This document shows, in pieces, positions 1-6,110 of a stretch of 26,753 nt of DNA. The stretch is taken from assembly GCA_038203025.1 (NCBI GenBank), contig JBBREK010000025.1, positions 1 through 26,753 on the forward strand, read 5' to 3'. The DNA comes from UBA11346 sp038203025. GTDB taxonomy: Bacteria; Planctomycetota; UBA11346. Under the pieces are notes generated by a model. It did not search any database. It was not told where the DNA came from and saw only the letters and a program-made list of their open reading frames with translations. The translations under genes and the position numbers were made by a program. Numbering within the stretch: position 1 is the stretch's first letter; every line of letters begins with the position of its first letter.

Positions 1-91
1 GGCGGGTGATCGAGTCGAGCAGGATCACCACGTCTTTCTTGTGCTCGACCAGGCGCTTGGCGCGCTCGATCACCATCTCGGCGACCCGCTG
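1..91 (-). pseudogene. rho: Transcription termination factor Rho, internal fragment at contig edge
   Basis: Reading leftward from base 91, the frame gives QRVAEMVIERAKRLVEH followed by KKDVVILLDSITR. This is the well-conserved stretch around the Walker B segment of Rho, the hexameric RNA-dependent helicase that ends transcription. Only about 30 residues are present. The left part runs off the window, and the right part stops abruptly where the GH4 reading frame begins, so no start codon or RNA-binding domain is present. The rho frame differs from the GH4 frame, so this is not a natural fusion protein. It is either an assembly chimera at the contig end or a real rearrangement. The protein identity is confident; the physical linkage is doubtful. 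Confidence 0.8.
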
Positions 92-1098
92 CGCTCCTTG
101 GCGTCGAAGCTCTTGGGCGGCTGGGCCAACCACTCGGGGAACTCCTTCTCGAACCAGTTGCGGCCCTCGGTGCAGACGCGCAGGTAACCACCGGTCTCGC
201 CGTTGATCCAGCTGCCGGTGTCGATCCAGCGCTGGATCTCCTCGGGACGCTTGCGGTACCAGGCGACGTATTCGCTGAGGTGGCCGTTCGACTCGGTCGA
301 GTAGTAGCCGAAGCGACGCAGCACATCGATGCGCACCTTCTCGGTCGCGGGGAAGGTCGGGTGCCCCTCGAACAGCTCCAACATTTTCGGGATCAGGTCG
401 ATGCCGCGCCAGGTCGCCGTGACGTACCAGGTCTGGTGGTTGATGCCGGCGCAGATGATGTCGATGTCGGTCTTGGCGACGTTCTCTTCAGCGCCAATCA
501 GGCCCTGCTTGCGTGCCCAGTTGGTGGTGCATTCAGCGATCTGGCGATGGCCGCCCTGGACGCCATGGCACAGACCGACGGTCGGCACCTTGCCGAAGAC
601 GTTGGCCGCCCAGGTCAGCATGGCCATCGGGTTGGCGTAGTTGAACAGCCGGCAGCCGGGCTTGGCCACTTCGCGGATGTCCTTGCAGAAGCCGAGGATG
701 GCGGCGATGCCGCGCTGCCCGTACATGATACCGCCAGCGCACAGGGTGTCGCCGACGCACTGGTCAATGCCGTAGGTCAAGGGGATGTCGACATCGGTGG
801 CGAAGGCCTCCAGCCCGCCGACGCGCACGACGCAGAAGACGTAGTCGGCGTCGGTGATCGCGGCGCGCCGGTCGGTGGTCGCCTGAATCTTCACCGCCAC
901 GCCGTTGTGGTCGAGGTCGCGCTGGCATAGCTGGCGGACCATGTCGAGGTTGCGCTCGTCGATGTCGGTGAAGGCGATGTCGAAGCGCGTGCGCAACTCG
1001 GGCACGCACATGAGGTCGCGCAGCAGGGTGCGGGTGAAGCCGATCGAACCTGCACCGATGAAGGTGATCTTCTTGCTGGCGGAGGCGGCGGTTGTCAT
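70..1098 (-). CDS. GH4-family NAD-dependent alpha-glycosidase (alpha-galactosidase/alpha-glucosidase type), 3'-truncated
   Basis: This is a glycoside hydrolase family 4 enzyme, which uses NAD+ and a divalent metal in a redox-elimination mechanism on alpha-glycosides. The nucleotide-binding motif FIGAGSIGFTRTLLRDL lies at residues 13-29. The segment GIDQCVGDTLCAGGIMYGQR is at about 110-129 and NYANPMAMLTW at 153-163. The likely metal ligands are Cys177 in GLCHG and His221 in GINH. No signal peptide is visible, so it is cytosolic. The family normally has about 430-470 residues. Here recognisable GH4 sequence stops near residue 336 (KERS, base 88), and the last few residues plus the stop come from a junction with rho sequence, so the C-terminal quarter is missing. 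A divergent AraC regulator starts 38 bp away and probably controls it. The exact sugar specificity cannot be read. Confidence 0.85.
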   Translation of the reverse strand: MTTAASASKKITFIGAGSIGFTRTLLRDLMCVPELRTRFDIAFTDIDERNLDMVRQLCQRDLDHNGVAVKIQATTDRRAAITDADYVFCVVRVGGLEAFATDVDIPLTYGIDQCVGDTLCAGGIMYGQRGIAAILGFCKDIREVAKPGCRLFNYANPMAMLTWAANVFGKVPTVGLCHGVQGGHRQIAECTTNWARKQGLIGAEENVAKTDIDIICAGINHQTWYVTATWRGIDLIPKMLELFEGHPTFPATEKVRIDVLRRFGYYSTESNGHLSEYVAWYRKRPEEIQRWIDTGSWINGETGGYLRVCTEGRNWFEKEFPEWLAQPPKSFDAKERSGSPRW

Positions 1099-1139
1099 GG
1101 TTGGTATTCCTGGCGTATAGCATAATCTGTCAAATTATG
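1099..1139. promoter_or_regulatory. AT-rich divergent promoter/operator between the GH4 gene and the araC-type gene
   Basis: This short spacer is clearly AT-rich against very GC-rich surroundings. It contains a perfect dyad, CATAAT (1121-1126), seven bases, then ATTATG (1134-1139), the last three bases being the regulator's own ATG. On the minus strand TTGACA lies at 1133-1128, a consensus -35, but no good -10 is found 16-18 bases downstream. On the plus strand TTGTCA (1092-1097) and TATAGC (1116-1121) are 18 bases apart. This is a plausible site for autoregulation and divergent control; binding is inferred. Confidence 0.45.
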
Positions 1140-2030
1140 GTAGAACAGGACGACAGTGATATCTGTGGTACTTCTGTGCTCAGTCGGCTGGAGGCCGTCG
1201 GCATGCGCCTCGGCGGCCCGGTCTACGCCGGCCGCCCGTCGCTGCATGCCCTTATCACCGCAACCGGTTACGAGGAACGCAGCAACGACTACGACTGGCA
1301 CGGGCTGAAGCGCGGCAGTGCCGAGTTCTGCCTCTTCCAGTACACCCTGGCCGGTCGCGGCCAGCTCGCCTTCGACGGGGCCAGGCATACCGTGCTGCCC
1401 GGCCAGGCTATGCTGCTGTGGTTCCCGCACGACAACCGCTATTGGCTGGCCAGCGGCGACCATTGGCGCCACTTCTACCTCTGCCTGACCGGCCGCGAGG
1501 TGATGCGTGCCTGGCGCTCGGTGGTGGCCCGACGCGGACCACTGATCGACCTGGCGGACGGCTCGCCCTCGCTGGCCCTCGCTGTCGAGGTCGCGATCGC
1601 CGGCATGACCGGAGCGATCCGCGACCCATGGACGTCATCGTCGCACGCCTACCGCCTGGCCATGGCGCTGTGCGCCGAGGTGCTGGGTGATCCCGGCGCA
1701 GGCCCCCGCCATCCCGCGGTCGAGACGGCAAAACGCCACGGCCGCGCGCGCTTCGCCGACGGTATTGGCGTCTCCGACCTGGCCCGGGTCGCCGGCCTAA
1801 GCCGGCACCACTTCGCCCGCAGCTTCGCCCGCGCGGAAGGCACCACCCCATCACAATGGCTGGCCGATCTGCGCGCCCGCGAGGCCACCCGCCTGCTGCG
1901 CGAGACCCGCCTGACCGTGGCCGAGGTCGGCACGCGCTGCGGCTACCAGGACGCGGCCTACTTCTGCCGCGCCTTCCGCCGCATCGTCGGCGTCAGTCCA
2001 GGGGAATTCCGCAGCTCCGGGATGTACTGA
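1137..2030 (+). CDS. AraC-family transcriptional regulator
   Basis: A 297-residue regulator with an N-terminal cupin-like sensing domain and a C-terminal pair of helix-turn-helix motifs. The C-terminus shows the AraC signature: VSDLARVAGLSRHHFARSF (first HTH), then TVAEVGTRCGYQDAAYFCRA and FRRIVGVSPGEFR. The N-terminal part, with GRGQLAFDGARHTVLPGQA, fits the sugar-binding beta-barrel. ATG at 1137 is chosen; the frame stays open to a TTG at 1092, and ATG 1203 is a plausible shorter start because homology to the cupin fold begins close after it. Its divergent placement suggests that it senses the substrate or product of the GH4 enzyme and controls that gene. The ligand is unknown. Confidence 0.88.
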   Translation: MVEQDDSDICGTSVLSRLEAVGMRLGGPVYAGRPSLHALITATGYEERSNDYDWHGLKRGSAEFCLFQYTLAGRGQLAFDGARHTVLPGQAMLLWFPHDNRYWLASGDHWRHFYLCLTGREVMRAWRSVVARRGPLIDLADGSPSLALAVEVAIAGMTGAIRDPWTSSSHAYRLAMALCAEVLGDPGAGPRHPAVETAKRHGRARFADGIGVSDLARVAGLSRHHFARSFARAEGTTPSQWLADLRAREATRLLRETRLTVAEVGTRCGYQDAAYFCRAFRRIVGVSPGEFRSSGMY

Positions 2031-2085
2031 GCAGTTCCGCCCGTTGCGTATTCCCCTGGCCGGAGCCGACGTTATCTTAATAGGG

Positions 2086-2430
2086 ATGTCCGCAGCAGGC
2101 TCTGGTACCCCCCTCCGCGCCGTCGATACGCAAGCCTCGAATGGCGTGCTGACCGTCACCGTGCGCAAGGATTTCGACTCGGGCAATGTGCATCAGGACT
2201 GGGCCCAGCAGGTGCAGGTCCTGCATCCAGGACCGTTCACCAAGGTGGTGGTCGACTGCTCGGGCTGCGGGCTGCTCAGCTCGACCTTCTTCGCCGGCAT
2301 CATGCAGCTGCAGCAGTACTACGGCGAACAGGGGACGGAACGGCTGGTCCTCGACCGACCCGATGCCCGCATCGTCAAGAACCTGCAGATCCTGCGCCTG
2401 AACCAGTTCTTCCACATCATTCCGCGCTGA
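2086..2430 (+). CDS. STAS-domain protein (anti-sigma factor antagonist-like)
   Basis: A 114-residue protein matching the single-domain STAS pattern. An N-terminal beta strand (NGVLTVTVRKDFDS) is followed by FTKVVVDCSGCGLLSST, the strand and loop that carry the phosphorylatable Ser/Thr in SpoIIAA-like proteins, and then by an alpha/beta stretch ending NLQILRLNQFFHI. STAS proteins bind switch-protein kinases or act as scaffolds, but no kinase partner is encoded nearby. The frame opens at 2044, but ATG 2086 is preferred because it gives the usual domain length. The stop TGA shares its final A with the ATG of the following dihydrouridine synthase gene, so the two are probably translationally coupled. 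No clear Shine-Dalgarno precedes 2086. The family is moderately sure and the role unknown. Confidence 0.65.
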   Translation: MSAAGSGTPLRAVDTQASNGVLTVTVRKDFDSGNVHQDWAQQVQVLHPGPFTKVVVDCSGCGLLSSTFFAGIMQLQQYYGEQGTERLVLDRPDARIVKNLQILRLNQFFHIIPR

Positions 2431-3401
2431 TGCTGCGGCTCGCCGGCCCGACCAGGGCCGTGGCCATCGACCCGCCGGTCCTGCTGGCGCCGATGGAAGG
2501 GATCACTGATCGTACTTTCCGCGGCCTGATCGCACCGCTCGGCGGCCTTGGCGCCGCCGTCGCCGAGTTCATCCGCATCACCGTCGCACCCACACCGGCC
2601 AGGGTCTGCCGGCGCGACCTCGGACCGGCTCTCGGCGTGCCGGTGGCCATCCAGCTGATGACGCCTGATGACCTCCATCTCGCGGCCAGCGTGGCCAACG
2701 CCGAGCGCGCCGGCGCGGCCTGGATCGATCTCAATTTCGGCTGTCCCGCCCCGGTGGTGTTCAGCAAGTGCGCCGGATCCGCCCTGCTCGCCCATCCCGA
2801 CCGCATCGCCCGCATCGTCGCCACCGCCGCTGGTGCCACCGGCCTGCCGGTTACCGCCAAGCTGCGTGCCGGCATCTCCTCGCCGCAGCACCTGCGCGAA
2901 CTGGTATCCGCCGCCGCCGAAGCCGGCGCCGCTGCCGTCACCCTGCACGCCCGGTTGCGCATCACTTCGTACGACGAGCCAGCGACCTGGGCCTGGCTGG
3001 TCGAAGCACGCGAGGCCCTGGCCCGCTGCGCCCGGCCGGTCCCATTGATCGGCAACGGCGGCATCGAGACCGCAGCCGACGTCGCGCGCATGCGCCAGGA
3101 GACCGGCGTCGATGCGGTGATGATCGGCCGCGCCGCGCTCGCCGATCCATTCATCTTCCGCCAAGCGGCTGGCGGCCCGCCCCCCGACGCCAGCGAGGCG
3201 GCGGCCTGGGCCTGCGCCTACCTCGCAGCGATGGGTGCAGGTTGTCCCAAAGCCAAGCAACTGGTGCGCTATTGGCGCTGCGCCGGCATGCTCACCGATC
3301 CGGCCGAGCGACAGGCGCTGCTACGCGGACCGACGGCGGCGATCAGCACTTGGTTCGCGCAATACACCCCGTCGCCAAGCGACACGGGCCGAAGCCCCTG
3401 A
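2430..3401 (+). CDS. tRNA-dihydrouridine synthase (Dus family, DusC-like)
   Basis: A 323-residue flavoenzyme that reduces specific uridines of tRNA to dihydrouridine with FMN and NADPH. The TIM-barrel motifs appear in order: APMEGITDRTFRGLI at about 20-34, AIQLMTPDDL near 73-82, IDLNFGCPAPVVFSKCAGSA with the catalytic Cys of the FGCP motif, VTAKLRAGI, LHAR in place of the usual VHGR, then IGNGGI and VMIGRAALADPFIF for phosphate binding. AAVAEFIRIT resembles the DusC subgroup more than DusA or DusB, but this is only a leaning. The start overlaps the STAS stop by one base. The stop TGA at 3399-3401 lies inside the left 5-bp target duplication of a repeat element. Confidence 0.9.
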   Translation: MLRLAGPTRAVAIDPPVLLAPMEGITDRTFRGLIAPLGGLGAAVAEFIRITVAPTPARVCRRDLGPALGVPVAIQLMTPDDLHLAASVANAERAGAAWIDLNFGCPAPVVFSKCAGSALLAHPDRIARIVATAAGATGLPVTAKLRAGISSPQHLRELVSAAAEAGAAAVTLHARLRITSYDEPATWAWLVEAREALARCARPVPLIGNGGIETAADVARMRQETGVDAVMIGRAALADPFIFRQAAGGPPPDASEAAAWACAYLAAMGAGCPKAKQLVRYWRCAGMLTDPAERQALLRGPTAAISTWFAQYTPSPSDTGRSP

Positions 3402-3565
3402 TTCTAGACAACGCAGTAGAGTTCGTCGTTCGTCGTTCGTTGTTCCGCATGGACATACGACGAGAAAACGGACCACATCAGTGTCACCTGGATGGGAATT
3501 GGTGTCCCTGAGCGCAACCAGCGTGGCCGCAACGACGAACGACGAACTGCGATTTCTAGTCTGAT
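3398..3565. mobile_element. MITE-like heptad-arm element with 14-bp TIRs and 5-bp duplication (copy 1)
   Basis: The element spans 3403-3560 (158 bp). Its left end TCTAGACAACGCAG (3403-3416) and right end CTGCGATTTCTAGT (3547-3560) are near-perfect inverted repeats, 11 of the 13 inner positions matching. Inside the left end are four 7-bp units, GTTCGTC, GTTCGTC, GTTCGTT and GTTCCGC (3421-3448). Inside the right end is the reverse complement of the same units (about 3529-3547). CTGAT flanks both sides, at 3398-3402 and 3561-3565, and reads as a target-site duplication that includes the dus stop codon. It fills the convergent gap between dus and argC. It has no coding capacity I can support and could act as a terminator by folding. 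The same ends recur at 16838-17014. Confidence 0.7.
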
Positions 3566-3574
3566 GCAGCCAGA

Positions 3575-4621
3575 TCAGATCGCGCGGGCCAGCAGGCCTT
3601 GATCTTCCGGCAATCCGAACATCAGGTTGAGATTCTGCACCGCCTGGCCGCTCGCGCCCTTGACCAGATTGTCGAGGGCGCTGGTGATGATCAGGGTGCG
3701 CCCGTCGGTGACGGCCGCGAAGTCGATGCAGTTGGTGCCGGCGACGTTGGCGACCTCGACCTGCTTGGGGTCGTCGCGCAGGCGGATGAAACGCTTGCCG
3801 GCGTAGGCCGAACGCCAGGCGTCCTGCACCTGGCCAAGCGACATGCCAGCACCCAGGGTCAGGCTGATGGTGGTATGGATGCCGCGCGTGATCGGCGCGA
3901 GATGCGGCACGAAGGTGCAATGCAGCGCATGGCCAGCGCCCAGGGCAAGCTCCTGGTCGACCTCGCCGGTGTGCTGGTGGGCAGCGGCCTTGTAGCTGTG
4001 CAGGTTCTCGTTCACCGCGTAAAACAGATTGTTGTTCGATTCGAGGAAGCGCTTGCCGGCGCCGGACATGCCGCTGTAGCCGACCGCCACCACCGGGGCG
4101 GTGCGGTAGATCAGCCCGGCCTTGGCCAGGGGCAGCAGGGGCAGCAGCATCGAGGTGGCGTAGCAGCCAGGATTGCCGACCAGCTTGGCGGCGGCGATCT
4201 CGACCGGCCGCCATTCGCTGAGGCCGTAGACCGCCTTGGCCAGCAGGTCGGGGCAGGCGTGCTCCTCCTTGTACCACTTGGCGTAGGCCTCGGGCGAGCG
4301 CAGCCGGAACTCGGCGCCGATGTCGACCAGACGCAGACCCTTCTTGAGCAGCTCCGGCACCACCTTGGTGACCTCCGGGCTCTTCTTGGCCAGGATCACG
4401 GCCTTGGCGCCACTCATGATGATCGCCTCGGGCGTATCCTCGCCGAGAACCAGGTCGGTCTCGCCGGCCAGGGCGGGGACGGCATCTCCCAGTGCGGTCC
4501 CGGCGAGCCGGTCGCTACCGACGTGCACCAGGCGGAAGCCGGGGTGGCCGAGGAGGATGCGGACAGCGCCTTCACCGGCATAGCCGGTGGCACCGAGGAC
4601 AGCGACGGGGATGCGGGTCAT
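3575..4621 (-). CDS. argC: N-acetyl-gamma-glutamyl-phosphate reductase
   Basis: This enzyme catalyses the NADPH-dependent reduction of N-acetylglutamyl phosphate to the semialdehyde, the third step of arginine (ornithine) biosynthesis, in the cytosol. The protein is 348 residues, the usual ArgC length. The dinucleotide-binding motif VLGATGYAGEGAVRIL lies at 8-23, the catalytic Cys153 is in VGNPGCYATSM, and YSGMSGAGK and HQHTGEVDQEL are the downstream family motifs. ATG 4621 is chosen because MTRIPVAVLGATGYAG fits the family start; the frame stays open upstream to 4675. It lies 53 bp behind a Mur ligase-like gene on the same strand and is probably cotranscribed with it, although the two pathways are unrelated. 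No other arg genes are in view. Confidence 0.95.
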   Translation of the reverse strand: MTRIPVAVLGATGYAGEGAVRILLGHPGFRLVHVGSDRLAGTALGDAVPALAGETDLVLGEDTPEAIIMSGAKAVILAKKSPEVTKVVPELLKKGLRLVDIGAEFRLRSPEAYAKWYKEEHACPDLLAKAVYGLSEWRPVEIAAAKLVGNPGCYATSMLLPLLPLAKAGLIYRTAPVVAVGYSGMSGAGKRFLESNNNLFYAVNENLHSYKAAAHQHTGEVDQELALGAGHALHCTFVPHLAPITRGIHTTISLTLGAGMSLGQVQDAWRSAYAGKRFIRLRDDPKQVEVANVAGTNCIDFAAVTDGRTLIITSALDNLVKGASGQAVQNLNLMFGLPEDQGLLARAI

Positions 4622-4674
4622 GGCACCGGAGGGATATGGGCGGGGCGGCGCGGGCAATGGGGGCCGCTGCGACA

Positions 4675-6030
4675 CTACAGCGCTTCAGCGAGGGCGCGGG
4701 TGAAGGCGCCGAGGCCGGGATCGCGCGCACCCATGACCAGCACGGTGTCGCCGGGCGCAGCCCGCTCGGTCAGCCAGGCCAAGGCCTGGTTGCGTTCCTC
4801 GACCGCGTCGACGCCGGCGTCGCGCGCCAGATCGCCGGCGGTGATGTCGCGGGTGACGCTGCCGCCAGCGTAGTAGATCGGCAGATACAACCAGCGGTCC
4901 TGGCGGCGCAGCAGACCGGGCAGCAGCTCGCGCAGCTCGGGACGCAGCTGGCGGGCCGGGCCGAAGCCGTGCGGCTGGAACAGGCACAACACGCGGTCGG
5001 CCCCGGCCTGGGCGGCGGTGACCGCGGCGGCGATCTTGGCGCCGTTGTGCGCGTAGTCGTCGATCACGCGCAGGCCCTCGTCGGTACGCGCCACCACCTC
5101 GAAACGGCGCGACACGCCGGGGAAGCTGGCCAGCGCCGCGGCGGCAGCGGCGGCATCCACCCCGCAGGCGTGGGCGGCGGCGATAGCAGCGCAGGCGTTG
5201 TCGAGATTGTGCGCCCCGGGCTGCGGCAGGTCGAGGTCGATCTCGCACCCGTCGATCACGACAATGCCGCGCGCCCGGTGCGGGCCGGCCGCCACCACCT
5301 CCAGCGGCAGATCGGCGTGGCCGCCGGTGCCGTAGAGTGTGCGCGTCAGCCCGGCCGTGGCGGCGAGCGACTCGGCGCAGCCGGCGTTGACCAGCAGCGT
5401 GCGGCTCTGGCGGGCGAAGGTCGCGAACTGCGCGCGCACCTCGTGCACCTCGCCGTGATCGCGGCTGATGTTGTGGACCACGCCGACCGCCGGGTGGTAG
5501 CCGACCAGGGTGCCGTCGCTCTCGCAGGCCTCGGCCACTACCGGACCACCCTGCGGACCGGCGGCGAAGCCGCCGGCCGTGCCCTCGCCGGCGAGGGCAG
5601 CGCCGCCCAGCACCGTCGCCGACACCTGCAGCCGGCGCAGGATCCACGCCAGCATGCCGACCACCGTACTCTTGCCCGAGGTACCGCTGACCGCGATGCC
5701 CGGTCCACCGGCATCGACGACCTCAGCGAGCAGGCCCGGACGCGGCGTGCCGGGAATGCCGAGCGCGCGGGCGGCCTGCGCCTCGGGCGTATCGGGCTCG
5801 ACCGCAGCCGAATAGATGAAGCGCTGCACGTCGGCCTGCACGGCGCTGCCGTCCTGCGGCAAGATGCGGATGCCGGCGGCCTCCAGGCGGGCGCGGATGT
5901 CGCCGTTATGGCCCTGGTCGAAGCTGCGGTCGGAACCCTGGACCTGGTGACCCCAGGCGCGCATCAGCTGGGCCAGGGGATTCATCCCCTGCCCGGCGAT
6001 GCCGGAAAATTGCATCAGCATCGCAGCCAT
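4675..6030 (-). CDS. Mur ligase family protein, MurC/Mpl-like
   Basis: A 451-residue ATP-dependent ligase with the three-domain Mur architecture. The N-terminal Rossmann-like part has FSGIAGQGMNPLAQLM at about 8-23. The ATP P-loop is GTSGKST at 116-122, followed by EACESDGT, HNISRDH, the GAHNLDNACAAIAAA motif, RRFEVVA and DDYAHNGAKI. These fit UDP-N-acetylmuramate ligases, either MurC (adds L-Ala) or Mpl (recycles the tripeptide). The variants are unusual (Ser in place of His/Thr in the P-loop, NISRDH in place of the usual NxxxDH spacing), so it could be a paralogue rather than the housekeeping MurC. No other cell-wall genes flank it. ATG 6030 is preferred; the frame is open back to 6081. Confidence 0.8.
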   Translation of the reverse strand: MAAMLMQFSGIAGQGMNPLAQLMRAWGHQVQGSDRSFDQGHNGDIRARLEAAGIRILPQDGSAVQADVQRFIYSAAVEPDTPEAQAARALGIPGTPRPGLLAEVVDAGGPGIAVSGTSGKSTVVGMLAWILRRLQVSATVLGGAALAGEGTAGGFAAGPQGGPVVAEACESDGTLVGYHPAVGVVHNISRDHGEVHEVRAQFATFARQSRTLLVNAGCAESLAATAGLTRTLYGTGGHADLPLEVVAAGPHRARGIVVIDGCEIDLDLPQPGAHNLDNACAAIAAAHACGVDAAAAAAALASFPGVSRRFEVVARTDEGLRVIDDYAHNGAKIAAAVTAAQAGADRVLCLFQPHGFGPARQLRPELRELLPGLLRRQDRWLYLPIYYAGGSVTRDITAGDLARDAGVDAVEERNQALAWLTERAAPGDTVLVMGARDPGLGAFTRALAEAL

Positions 6031-6110
6031 GATGCGCCTACGGTCCCGACCCGCCAGCACCCAGGCGTGGCCACCCAACACCTGCCGGTCGGCTGGCGTA
6101 TCACCTGCCC
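6031..6110. promoter_or_regulatory. Divergent intergenic region upstream of the nine-gene operon
   Basis: These 80 bp separate the divergent starts of the Mur ligase-like gene and the PA14 gene, so they must hold the promoter of at least one of them. I see no convincing -35/-10 pair and no strong Shine-Dalgarno for either gene. It is the only sizeable non-coding gap upstream of the nine-gene rightward run, so it is the best candidate for the operon promoter. Confidence 0.3.

Noticed and set aside
280..930. Long plus-strand open frame opposite the GH4 gene
   Set aside because: Composition shadow of a high-GC gene; the minus strand carries clear GH4 motifs.
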